Source of the DNA: Streptomyces varsoviensis
GTDB lineage: Bacteria; Actinomycetota; Actinomycetes; Streptomycetales; Streptomycetaceae
Direction: 5' to 3'
Assembly (NCBI RefSeq): GCF_000718635.1
Contig: NZ_JOBF01000013.1
Coordinates: forward strand, 372,001-436,000
DNA length: 64,000 nt
The position numbers were made by a program, and so were the translations under genes. This document shows, piece by piece, positions 8,473 through 15,833 of this stretch; the stretch's first letter is position 1, and each line of letters starts with the position of its first letter. Below the pieces are notes generated by a model that saw nothing but the letters and a program-made list of their open reading frames with translations, was not told where the DNA came from and searched no databases.

Positions 8473-8638
8473 GGCCGCCTCCTTTCTCCGGTGCGGACGG
8501 GCGCCGGTCGCGTACACCCGTATGACCTGCTTCTACCGGAAAGTTCGCAGGTGAACCAGGTGTTCGGATATCGTGCGAGCCGATCCGGCCGCGGGCGGAT
8601 CAGTACGTCGTCGCCGTAGGGACAGGAAGCTCGGGCCA

Positions 8639-9550
8639 GTGGATTACGAGGCCGTACTCGAAGAGGTCGCCGCGTTCGTGCGGCCGCTGGTCGGACGCGG
8701 CCAGGTCGCCCGGTACATTCCGGCGCTCGCCTGTGTGGACGCGAACGCCTTCGGGATAGCGGTCGCCGACGTCGACGGGGGTGTGTACGGGGTGGGGGAC
8801 TGGCAGACCCCGTTCTCCGTGCAGTCCATCTCGAAGGCCTTCAGCCTCGCCCTCGTCCTCGCCGAGGGCGGCGACATGATCTGGGAACGGGTCGGCACGG
8901 AACCGTCCGGAAATCCCTTCAACTCGCTGGTGCAACTCGAATATGAGAACGGCATCCCCCGCAACCCGTTCATCAACGCCGGCGCCCTCGTCGTCACCGA
9001 CCGCCTCCAGACCCTCACCGGCGACGCAGGGGCCGCCACCCTGGAACTGATGCGCGCCGAGAGCGGCAACCGCGACGTCCGCTTCGACCTGGAGGTCGCC
9101 GCCTCGGAAGGCGACAACGGCGACCGCAACGCCGCCCTCGCCTACTTCATGGCCAGCTACGGCAACCTCGACAACGACGTCCCCACCGTCCTGGACCACT
9201 ACTTCCGGCAGTGCTCCATCGAGATGAACTGCCGCGACCTCGCCCTCGCCGGCGGCTTCCTCGCCCGCCACGGGCTGCGCGCCGACGGCACCCGGCTGCT
9301 GCCCCGCCGCGAGGCCAAGCAGGTCAACGCGGTCATGCTCACCTGCGGCACCTACGACGCCGCCGGCGACTTCGCCTACCGCGTCGGCCTCCCCGGCAAG
9401 AGCGGCGTCGGCGGCGGCATCGTCGCCGTCGTCCCCGGCCGCTGCACGATATGCGTCTGGAGCCCCGCCCTCGACCCCCGCGGCAACTCCGTCGCCGGCG
9501 TCGCCGCCCTCGACCACTTCACCTCCCTCACCGGCCTCTCGGTGTTCTGA
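8639..9550 (+). CDS. glsA: Glutaminase A
   Basis: Hydrolyses L-glutamine to glutamate and ammonia in the cytosol. The serine-dependent beta-lactamase-like fold is recognised from the SxxK motif (QSISKAFSLA), FNSLVQLEYENGIPRNPFIN, the NGDRNAALAYFMASYGN region and the C-terminal GKSGVGGGIVAVVPGR. At 303 residues it has the standard length. GTG at 8639 is chosen for the N-terminus VDYEAVLEEV and an AGGAAG upstream. It is divergent from the amidase gene and followed after 75 bp by a small zinc-ligand-rich protein on the same strand. Confidence 0.93.
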   Translation: MDYEAVLEEVAAFVRPLVGRGQVARYIPALACVDANAFGIAVADVDGGVYGVGDWQTPFSVQSISKAFSLALVLAEGGDMIWERVGTEPSGNPFNSLVQLEYENGIPRNPFINAGALVVTDRLQTLTGDAGAATLELMRAESGNRDVRFDLEVAASEGDNGDRNAALAYFMASYGNLDNDVPTVLDHYFRQCSIEMNCRDLALAGGFLARHGLRADGTRLLPRREAKQVNAVMLTCGTYDAAGDFAYRVGLPGKSGVGGGIVAVVPGRCTICVWSPALDPRGNSVAGVAALDHFTSLTGLSVF

Positions 9551-9625
9551 CCGCCCCGCACGCGGTGGCGTGCGCACCTTCGGGCACGAGAGCATCGTGG
9601 GACCTACCAGGAGGTGCGACACCCC

Positions 9626-9847
9626 ATGGACCATGAGCTGCGCGCGGAGTACGAGAACGAGGCGGATGCCGGGCGGCCGGACGCCGAGATCAGGCTCTGG
9701 CACGTGGTGCGCCAATACGCCACCACCGCCATGTGCGGACGCGAACTCTCCCCCGACGCCCCCGTCCGCTCGGCCGACGCCTGGGGCAGCGGCGAGGTGA
9801 AGGTGTGCCACTCCTGCGGGGCGCTCTTGCTGCGCGAAGCGCCATGA
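9626..9847 (+). CDS. Small conserved protein with a Cys pair
   Basis: A 73-residue protein, acidic at the N-terminus. It has a single Cys near residue 38 (TTAMCGREL) and CHSC near residue 61, so a four-ligand metal site would need other residues. ATG at 9626 follows AGGAGG at 9609-9614; a GTG at 9614 overlaps that site and is rejected. Its stop codon overlaps the start of the AraC-type regulator (ATGA at 9844-9847), so the two are translationally coupled. Function unknown. Confidence 0.75.
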   Translation: MDHELRAEYENEADAGRPDAEIRLWHVVRQYATTAMCGRELSPDAPVRSADAWGSGEVKVCHSCGALLLREAP

Positions 9848-10815
9848 GCGAGCCCTATCGCGAACGCCCCTCCGCCGCCGTGCGCGGCGCCGTCGTCTGG
9901 ACGCGCACGGCCACCGGCGAACCTGGCCGGGTGCTGCCCGACGGGTGCGTCGACCTGCTCTGGATGGGCGGCCGGCTGCTCGTGGCCGGGCCGGACACCC
10001 GCGCCCACCTGCCCTCCCAAGCCCCCGGCGACCGCTGCTCCGGGCTGCGCTTCGCCCCCGGCACGGGCCCGCCGCTGCTCGGCGTCCCCGCCCACGAGCT
10101 GCGCGACCGGCGCGTACCGCTCGACGCCCTGTGGCCCGGCCCCGTCGTGCGGCGCCTCACCGAGCACCTCGCGGCCGCCCCACTGCCGGGGCGCGCCCTG
10201 GAGCGCATCGCTCTGGAACGCCTCGCGGCGGGTCAGCTCGCGTCGGACCGTCTCGCGGCGGATCGCCTCGCACCGGACCGTCTCGCCGCGGATCACCTCG
10301 CTGCGGACCGTCTCGCGGCGGATCAGCTCGCTTCGGATCGCCTCGCACCGGGCCGTACGCGGCAGCCCGGCCCCGGCGCGTACGGCCCTGGGCCCAGCCC
10401 CCTTCCGTACGGCCCTGGGCCCCGCCCCCTTCCGTACGACCCGGTGATCGCGCGGACCGTCGAGGCCATGCGCGCCGGGCTGCCCGTCGCGACGCTGGCC
10501 GCCGACGTCGGCCTGGGGGAGCGGCAGCTCCACCGGCGGTGCCTGAACGCCTTCGGGTACGGGCCGAAGACGCTGGCCAGGGTGTTGCGCATGAACCGGG
10601 CGCTGGAGTCGGCGCGGGCCGGGCGCCCGTACGCCGAGGTCGCCGCCGAGGCGGGCTACGCCGACCAGGCGCACCTCGCGCGCGAGGTGAAGTCCCTGGC
10701 CGGGGTCCCGCTCGGCGTCCTGCTCCGCGGGGCCCCGGCGGCCGGGGATCAGCCGGCGGGCAGCGGGGCGAAGAGGTCCACCCCATTGCCGTCGGGGTCG
10801 TGGACGATGGCGTAG
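9844..10815 (+). CDS. AraC-family transcriptional regulator with repeat-expanded linker
   Basis: The N-terminal sensor domain (about residues 1-110) has the signature GRVLPDGCVDLLWMGGRLLVAGPDT of the DUF6597-type AraC group. The C-terminal DNA-binding domain has two helix-turn-helix units (VATLAADVGLGERQLHRRC and YAEVAAEAGYADQAHLAREV). Between them lies a linker of five-residue repeats (DRLAA type), followed by two YGPGP(S/R)PLPYG units. The gene overlaps the end of the convergent VOC gene by 67 bp; the tail after LLRGAPAAGD may be read-through coding. It is coupled to the small protein at 9626. The regulated genes are unknown. Confidence 0.85.
   Translation: MSEPYRERPSAAVRGAVVWTRTATGEPGRVLPDGCVDLLWMGGRLLVAGPDTRAHLPSQAPGDRCSGLRFAPGTGPPLLGVPAHELRDRRVPLDALWPGPVVRRLTEHLAAAPLPGRALERIALERLAAGQLASDRLAADRLAPDRLAADHLAADRLAADQLASDRLAPGRTRQPGPGAYGPGPSPLPYGPGPRPLPYDPVIARTVEAMRAGLPVATLAADVGLGERQLHRRCLNAFGYGPKTLARVLRMNRALESARAGRPYAEVAAEAGYADQAHLAREVKSLAGVPLGVLLRGAPAAGDQPAGSGAKRSTPLPSGSWTMA
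10201..10350 (+). repeat. 15-bp in-frame tandem repeat in the AraC gene
   Basis: Nine imperfect 15-bp units run from 10216 to 10350, preceded by a more degenerate one at 10201. The consensus is GACCGTCTCGCGGCG, encoding DRLAA/DRLAP/DQLAS. The period keeps the reading frame and the array sits exactly between the sensor and DNA-binding domains. Confidence 0.9.
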
Positions 10816-11148
10816 CGCATACCCCAGGGGGCGTCCCAGGGAGCGTTCGCCCCCTCGTATCCCGCGCCCACCAGCTCGGCGTAGACGGCGTCGACCTCGG
10901 CCGGGCCGTCGCAGGCGAAGGCGAGCGAGACCCGCCCCGGCCCGCGCGACACCGCGAATCCGGGCTGGAACGTACGGATCGTCTCGACCGTGTCCCACGC
11001 CAGCCGCACCCCGCCGGGCAGCACCGTTTTCGACGTGCGGCTGTCCGTCGGCGTCGGCGGGGAGATCGAGGCCGAGCCTGCGGTAGAAGGCGAGGGAGGC
11101 GGGGAGATCGGCGGTGACGAGGGAGATGAGATCGAATCGCGGTGTCAT
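10749..11148 (-). pseudogene. VOC-family (glyoxalase/bleomycin-resistance fold) protein, frameshifted
   Basis: The first 41 residues (MTPRFDLISLVTADLPASLA ... PHVEN) read from ATG at 11148, but this frame then runs into unrelated sequence. The rest of the fold (LPGGVRLAWDTVETIRTFQP ... HDPDGNGVDLFAPLPAG) reads from the next frame. Removing one A from the AAAA run at 11027-11030 (minus strand) restores a continuous 132-residue VOC protein through GTC GAA ACG GTG CTG. It is therefore a one-base frameshift in a short homopolymer: a real inactivation or a sequencing error. The gene lies convergent to, and 67 bp overlapping, the AraC gene. Confidence 0.8.
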
Positions 11149-11208
11149 GCGGGCAGGTTAGGCACCGCGCCGGCGCCGGGTCTTGAACGAATCGGACACC
11201 GCGTGGGA

Positions 11209-11310
11209 GGGACCGGCCGGGCGGGCGGGACCGGCCGGGCGGGCGGGCCCGCCGCTCGGCAGGCCACCGCACGGGCAGGCCACCGCACGGGCAGGCCACC
11301 GCACGGGCAG
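11209..11310. repeat. Intergenic tandem repeats (about 18 bp x2, 16 bp x3)
   Basis: Two copies of GGGACCGGCCGGGCGGGC at about 11209-11244 are followed by three copies of a 16-bp unit, GGGCAGGCCACCGCAC, at 11257-11304 plus a partial fourth. The array fills the gap between the VOC start and the FabH stop codon. Confidence 0.85.
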
Positions 11311-11343
11311 GCCCGCCCTCGCCGACGGGGCCGTCTCACGGGC

Positions 11344-12282
11344 TCACGGGCAGCGGATGACCTGGCCCGCGTACGAGAGATTGCCGCCGAAGCCGAAGAG
11401 GAGAACGGGCGCGCCCGGGGGGATCTCGCCGCGTTCGACCATTTTGGAGAGGGCGAGCGGGATGCTGGCGGCGGAGGTGTTGCCGGACTCGGTGACGTCG
11501 GTGGCGATGACGGCGTTGACGGCGCCGAGCTTGCGGGCGACGGGCTCGATGATGCGGAGGTTCGCCTGGTGGAGGACGACGGCCGCCAGGTCGGCCGGGG
11601 CGACGCCGGCCCGTTCGCAGACGGTGCGGGTGATGGGCGGGAGCTGGGTCGTGGCCCAGCGGTACACGGCCTGGCCCTCCTGGGCGAAGCGCGAGGGGGT
11701 GCCCTCGATGCGGACGGCGTGGCCCATCTCGGGGACGGAGCCCCACACGACCGGGCCGATGGCGGGTTCCGCCGCCGTGGTGACCACGGCGGCGCCCGCG
11801 CCGTCGCCGACCAGGACGCACGTGCTGCGGTCGGTCCAGTCGACGACGTCGGTGAACTTCTCGACGCCGACGACTATCGCGTTGGTGGCTGCCCCGGCGC
11901 GCAGTGCGTGGTCGGCGGTGGCGAGGGCGTGCGTGAAGCCCGCGCAGACGACGTTGACGTCCATGGCGGCGGGCGCGGCGAGGCCGAGCCGGGCGGCGAC
12001 GCGGGCGGCGGTGTTGGGGCTGCGGTCCACGGCGGTGCAGGTGGCGACGAGCACGAGGTCGATGTCGGACGCCGCGAGCCCGCTGTTGGCCAGCGCCTTG
12101 GCGGCGGCGTGGGCGGCCATCGCGTCGACCGTCTCGTCCGGTTCGGCGATCCGGCGGGTGCGGATGCCGACGCGGGTGCGGATCCATTCGTCGTCCGTGT
12201 CGACCATGGCCGCCAGGTCGTCGTTGGTGAGCACCTTGGCGGGCTGATAGTGGCCGAGGGCGAGCACGCGCGACCCGGTCAT
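11344..12282 (-). CDS. 3-oxoacyl-ACP synthase III (KAS III, FabH-like)
   Basis: Condenses an acyl-CoA starter with malonyl-ACP in the cytosol. The catalytic triad is clear: Cys in VNVVCAGF, His in VVLHQANLRI and Asn in ESGNTSAAS. At 312 residues it is close to FabH length. The dimer/substrate region includes GVEKFTDVVDWTDRSTCVLV. ATG at 12282 follows AGGAGG. It stands alone, without fabD, acpP or fabF beside it, so it is probably a second KAS III for a special starter or secondary metabolite rather than the housekeeping FabH. The starter unit cannot be read from the sequence. Confidence 0.9.
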   Translation of the reverse strand: MTGSRVLALGHYQPAKVLTNDDLAAMVDTDDEWIRTRVGIRTRRIAEPDETVDAMAAHAAAKALANSGLAASDIDLVLVATCTAVDRSPNTAARVAARLGLAAPAAMDVNVVCAGFTHALATADHALRAGAATNAIVVGVEKFTDVVDWTDRSTCVLVGDGAGAAVVTTAAEPAIGPVVWGSVPEMGHAVRIEGTPSRFAQEGQAVYRWATTQLPPITRTVCERAGVAPADLAAVVLHQANLRIIEPVARKLGAVNAVIATDVTESGNTSAASIPLALSKMVERGEIPPGAPVLLFGFGGNLSYAGQVIRCP

Positions 12283-12718
12283 CGGCGGTTCCTCCTGCTG
12301 GAGCTGGAGCTGGACGGTTCCAGCCCGGGACGGTCAGGCACGGGACGGTTCGAGGCTCAGGGGCGCTCGTACGAGCCCGTGGGCACCGAGCCGTAGCGCC
12401 TGCGCGCGCCCGGGAGCGCCGCTGGTTCGCGCCTCGATGAGTACACGTCCCGACTGTTCAAGTCTCGACCGTACGGGCCCGGGGCGCGGGCATGTGATCC
12501 ACCAACGTTCGGCCGCCAGAACTGGCACAACCCGCAGGTCGGCCTGGTGTCAATCCTCCTTGAGGGCCTTGGTCCTGTTCTCGGCCCGACCTCCATGGGG
12601 GTCGCTGGGCACACCACATTACTTGCTAGATTGCGCAACTGAACAACCAATGCCCGTGGCAGTCCGTCTCATTTCCGGAAGCCGTGTGAAAGAGGCACGT
12701 GAGCAAGGTGGTGCGTAC
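12283..12718. other. Divergent intergenic region, no gene seen
   Basis: The 436 bp between the KAS III gene and the LCP gene contain no convincing reading frame. An AT-richer patch at about 12619-12655 (ATTACTTGCTAG) probably carries the LCP promoter, but no clear -35/-10 pair could be fixed. Confidence 0.4.
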
Positions 12719-14296
12719 ATGACCGGGAATCGCGGGGCGCGTGGGGCTCGCGGAACTCGTGGCAATAGGGGTAATAGGGGCAGTGGGTCCAACGGGTCCA
12801 ACAGGGCCGGCAGGGCCAGCAGGGCCAAGCCCAAGAAGAGGCGGCTGCGGCTCTTCCTGGGGATCGGCGTCTCGCTGGTCGTGCTGGCCGCCGCCGGCGC
12901 CGGATGGGTCTACTTCAAACTCAATGGGAATATCAACACCTTCGCCGCCGACGGAATCGCCCGAGAACGCCCGAAGAGCGGCGCAGCCGGACAGAACGTG
13001 CTGATTATCGGCTCCGATGCCCGTACCGGTGGAAATGACAAGTTCGGCGGGGGCGACAAGGACGACGTAGGGCGCTCGGACACCGCGTTCCTGCTGCACA
13101 TATACGGCGACGGCAAGCACGCCGTCGGCGTCTCCATACCCCGCGACAGCCTCGTGGACATACCGCCGTGCAAGCTGCCCAACGGCGAATGGACCCACGA
13201 ACAGTCCAACACGATGTTCAACGCGGCCTTCTCGGTGGGCCAGAGCGCCAAGGGCAACCCGGCCTGCACCCAGAACACCGTGGAGAAGATGACCGGCATG
13301 CGCGTCGACCACACCGTCGTCGTCGACTTCGCGGGCTTCTCCGCGATGACCTCCGCCGTCGGCGGCGTCAAGGTGTGCCTGCCCAAGGACGTCTACGAGG
13401 GCGACCTCAACCCCAACAAGCACGCGCGCGGCGAGCGGATCTTCCCCAAGGGCGTGCAGAACGTCTCCGGCCAGAAGGCCCTCGACTACGTACGCATCCG
13501 GCACGGCATCGGCGACGGCTCCGACATCGGCCGCATCCAGCGCCAGCAGGCGTTCGTCTCCAGCCTGATCAAGAAGATCAAGGACCAGGGGCTCAACCCC
13601 ACGACGCTGCTGCCGCTCGCGGACGCCGCCACCAAGTCCCTGATCGTCGACCCCGGCCTCGGCTCCGCCGACAAGCTGCTCTCCTTCGCGATGTCGCTCA
13701 AGAACATCGACCTGCACAACATCAACTTCATCACCGTGCCCTGGCGCTACCAGGGCGCCCGCGTCGCGATAGTCCAGCCCAACGCCGACAACCTGTGGGC
13801 GACCCTGCGCGCGGACCGCACCCTCGACGGCGAGTACGCGGGCGGCAAGCAGGACGACCCCAAGAAGGGCGACAAGGGCGGGAAGGACGGCGGCTCGCCG
13901 TCCAAGGAGCACGTCTCCGGCGACGGGGTCGCGGTCGCCGTCTACAACGGCACCACCGTCCCCGGACTCGGCGCCCGCGCCGCCGGCGAGCTGAAAGACC
14001 ACAACTTCACCGTCACCCGCACCGACACGGCCAAGTCGCAGACGCACACCGGCACCGTCGTCCAGTACGGGCCCGGCGCCGAGGACCACGCGAAGACCGT
14101 GGCGGACATGTTCCCCGGCGCGCGGCTCCAGCAGGTCACCGCCCAGGGCGTGGCCGTGGTGGTCGGCAAGACGTACGCGGCGACGCCCGAGACCCCCAAG
14201 GGCGGCGGCGACACCACGCCCGACGCGCCCACCAAGGTCAAGGAGAAGTCCCGGTCGGCGGACCAGGACCCCTGCGCCGATCTCTCGTACGGGTGA
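12719..14296 (+). CDS. LytR-CpsA-Psr (LCP) family cell-wall glycopolymer ligase
   Basis: Membrane-bound phosphotransferase that attaches teichoic-acid-like polymers to peptidoglycan. It has a Gly/Arg/Asn-rich cytoplasmic head (about residues 2-45), one transmembrane helix (LFLGIGVSLVVLAAAGAGWV), then the extracellular LCP domain. LCP marks are NVLIIGSDAR, GRSDTAFLLHIYGDGKHAV, VSIPRDSLV, FAGFSAMTSAVGGVKVCLP and ALDYVRIRH. A C-terminal LytR_C domain (AVYNGTTVPGLGARAAGEL) precedes a charged tail; total 525 residues. ATG at 12719 has a GGTGGT just upstream; an in-frame GTG at about 12685 is possible. The head shows low-complexity GNRG repeats. Confidence 0.92.
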   Translation: MTGNRGARGARGTRGNRGNRGSGSNGSNRAGRASRAKPKKRRLRLFLGIGVSLVVLAAAGAGWVYFKLNGNINTFAADGIARERPKSGAAGQNVLIIGSDARTGGNDKFGGGDKDDVGRSDTAFLLHIYGDGKHAVGVSIPRDSLVDIPPCKLPNGEWTHEQSNTMFNAAFSVGQSAKGNPACTQNTVEKMTGMRVDHTVVVDFAGFSAMTSAVGGVKVCLPKDVYEGDLNPNKHARGERIFPKGVQNVSGQKALDYVRIRHGIGDGSDIGRIQRQQAFVSSLIKKIKDQGLNPTTLLPLADAATKSLIVDPGLGSADKLLSFAMSLKNIDLHNINFITVPWRYQGARVAIVQPNADNLWATLRADRTLDGEYAGGKQDDPKKGDKGGKDGGSPSKEHVSGDGVAVAVYNGTTVPGLGARAAGELKDHNFTVTRTDTAKSQTHTGTVVQYGPGAEDHAKTVADMFPGARLQQVTAQGVAVVVGKTYAATPETPKGGGDTTPDAPTKVKEKSRSADQDPCADLSYG

Positions 14297-14414
14297 GCGG
14301 GCCATGGGAACCGTCCACCCACGTGATCCGTTTCCGGGTAAACGGCGAGTAATTTCTGTATCGCACCCATATGTTTCGCGCCATATGTTTCGTACCGCAC
14401 GGAGGAGAGCCCCC

Positions 14415-15794
14415 ATGCCCGCCACCCGTAGGGCGCTGCCCAGGCCACTGCTGGCCCTGCTCGCCGCCCTGTTCGCGCTGGCCGGCGCGGGCATGTTCGC
14501 CCCGCCGGCCCACGCCGACTCCACCACCGGCCTCCCGAAGGTCGCCGAGGAGCTGCGCAAGAGCCCCGTCTACGTCGACCCGCGCGTCAAGGACCAGCTC
14601 CCGGACGCCGACGCCGAGGCGCTCGCGAAGAAGATCAAGGACGCGGGCAAGCCGGTCTTCGTCGCGGTGCTGCCAGAGAACTCCGAGTTCCCGAAGAACA
14701 AGAAGCTGCTGGGCAATCTGCGGAGCCTGACCGGCATCACCGGCGTCTACGCCGTCCACCTCGGCGACCGGTCCTTCAGCGCGGGCGCCGACTCCCGCGT
14801 GATGTCCCGGAACTCCGTGGACAACCTCGCCGACGCCGTGCGCACCTCCTACGGCTCCGACACCAAGGGCCTGCTCAACCGGTTCGTCGAGCAGGCCGAC
14901 GACCAGGCCAAGGGGCACGCCCCGGACTCCTGGAGCGGCGGCTCCGACTCCGGCTCCGGGACCAGCACGGCCGGGCTGATCACCGGCGGCGCCATCGTCG
15001 TGGCGGGCGGCGGCGGCGCGTACGCCCTCTACCGCCGCAGTAAGAAGAAGCGCGAGGAGCGCGAGCGCGCCGAACTGGAGACGCTCCGCGTGGTCGTCGA
15101 CGAGGACATCACCGCCTTCGGCGAGGAACTCGACCGGCTCGACTTCACGCCGGGCGGGCCCGGCGCCGACGACGCCATGCGCGAGGACTACACCCACGCC
15201 CTCGACGCGTACGACACCGCCAAGTCGCGCATGGCGGCGGCCACCAAGCCGCAGGACGTCCAGGGCGTCACCGAGGCCCTGGAGGACGGCCGGTTCGCGC
15301 TGGCCACCCTCGCCGCGCGGCGCGCCAAGAAGCCGCTGCCCGAGCGCCGCGTGCCCTGCTTCTTCGACCCGCGCCACGGCCCGTCCGTACAGGACGTCGA
15401 ATGGGCCCCCGCGGGCGGCGCGCCCCGGACCGTGCCCGCCTGCGCGGCCGACGCCGCCCGGCTCGCCGACGGCGAGGAGCCCATGTCCCGCACCGTCCAG
15501 ACCGCCGACGGCCCCCAGCCCTACTGGAACGCCGGCCCCGCCTACGGCCCCTGGGCAGGCGGCTACTTCGGCGGCGGCCTCCTCCCCGGCCTCCTCATGG
15601 GCACCATGCTCGGCTCCATGCTCTCCACCCCCGCCTACGCCGCCGACTCCTTCGGCGGCCCCGGCGACACCGGAGGCTTCGAAGGCGGCGACAACTCCGG
15701 CAGCGACTTCAACCCCGGCGACTTCGGCGGCGGCTTCGGCGGCGGCGACAGCGGCGGCTTCGGAGACGGGGGAGGCTTCGGCGGCGACTGGTGA
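14415..15794 (+). CDS. Secreted, membrane-anchored protein with TPM-like N-terminal domain
   Basis: Signal peptide at residues 1 to about 32 (RRALPRPLLALLAALFALAG ... PAHA). An extracellular domain of about 140 residues follows (VYVDPRVKDQLPDADAEALA, PVFVAVLPENSEF), resembling TPM/DUF477 phosphatase-like domains. A transmembrane helix at about 195-215 (AGLITGGAIVVAGGGGAYAL) comes next, then a charged coiled cytoplasmic region and a Gly/Phe/Asp-rich tail (GGGFGGGDSGGFGDGGGF). ATG at 14415 follows GGAGGAG. It is 118 bp downstream of the LCP gene on the same strand, so an envelope role is likely. Enzymatic activity is not shown. Confidence 0.75.
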   Translation: MPATRRALPRPLLALLAALFALAGAGMFAPPAHADSTTGLPKVAEELRKSPVYVDPRVKDQLPDADAEALAKKIKDAGKPVFVAVLPENSEFPKNKKLLGNLRSLTGITGVYAVHLGDRSFSAGADSRVMSRNSVDNLADAVRTSYGSDTKGLLNRFVEQADDQAKGHAPDSWSGGSDSGSGTSTAGLITGGAIVVAGGGGAYALYRRSKKKREERERAELETLRVVVDEDITAFGEELDRLDFTPGGPGADDAMREDYTHALDAYDTAKSRMAAATKPQDVQGVTEALEDGRFALATLAARRAKKPLPERRVPCFFDPRHGPSVQDVEWAPAGGAPRTVPACAADAARLADGEEPMSRTVQTADGPQPYWNAGPAYGPWAGGYFGGGLLPGLLMGTMLGSMLSTPAYAADSFGGPGDTGGFEGGDNSGSDFNPGDFGGGFGGGDSGGFGDGGGFGGDW

Positions 15795-15833
15795 CGGGCG
15801 GCCGCGCCGCGCCGGGCCCGCCGGGCCCCGGCC

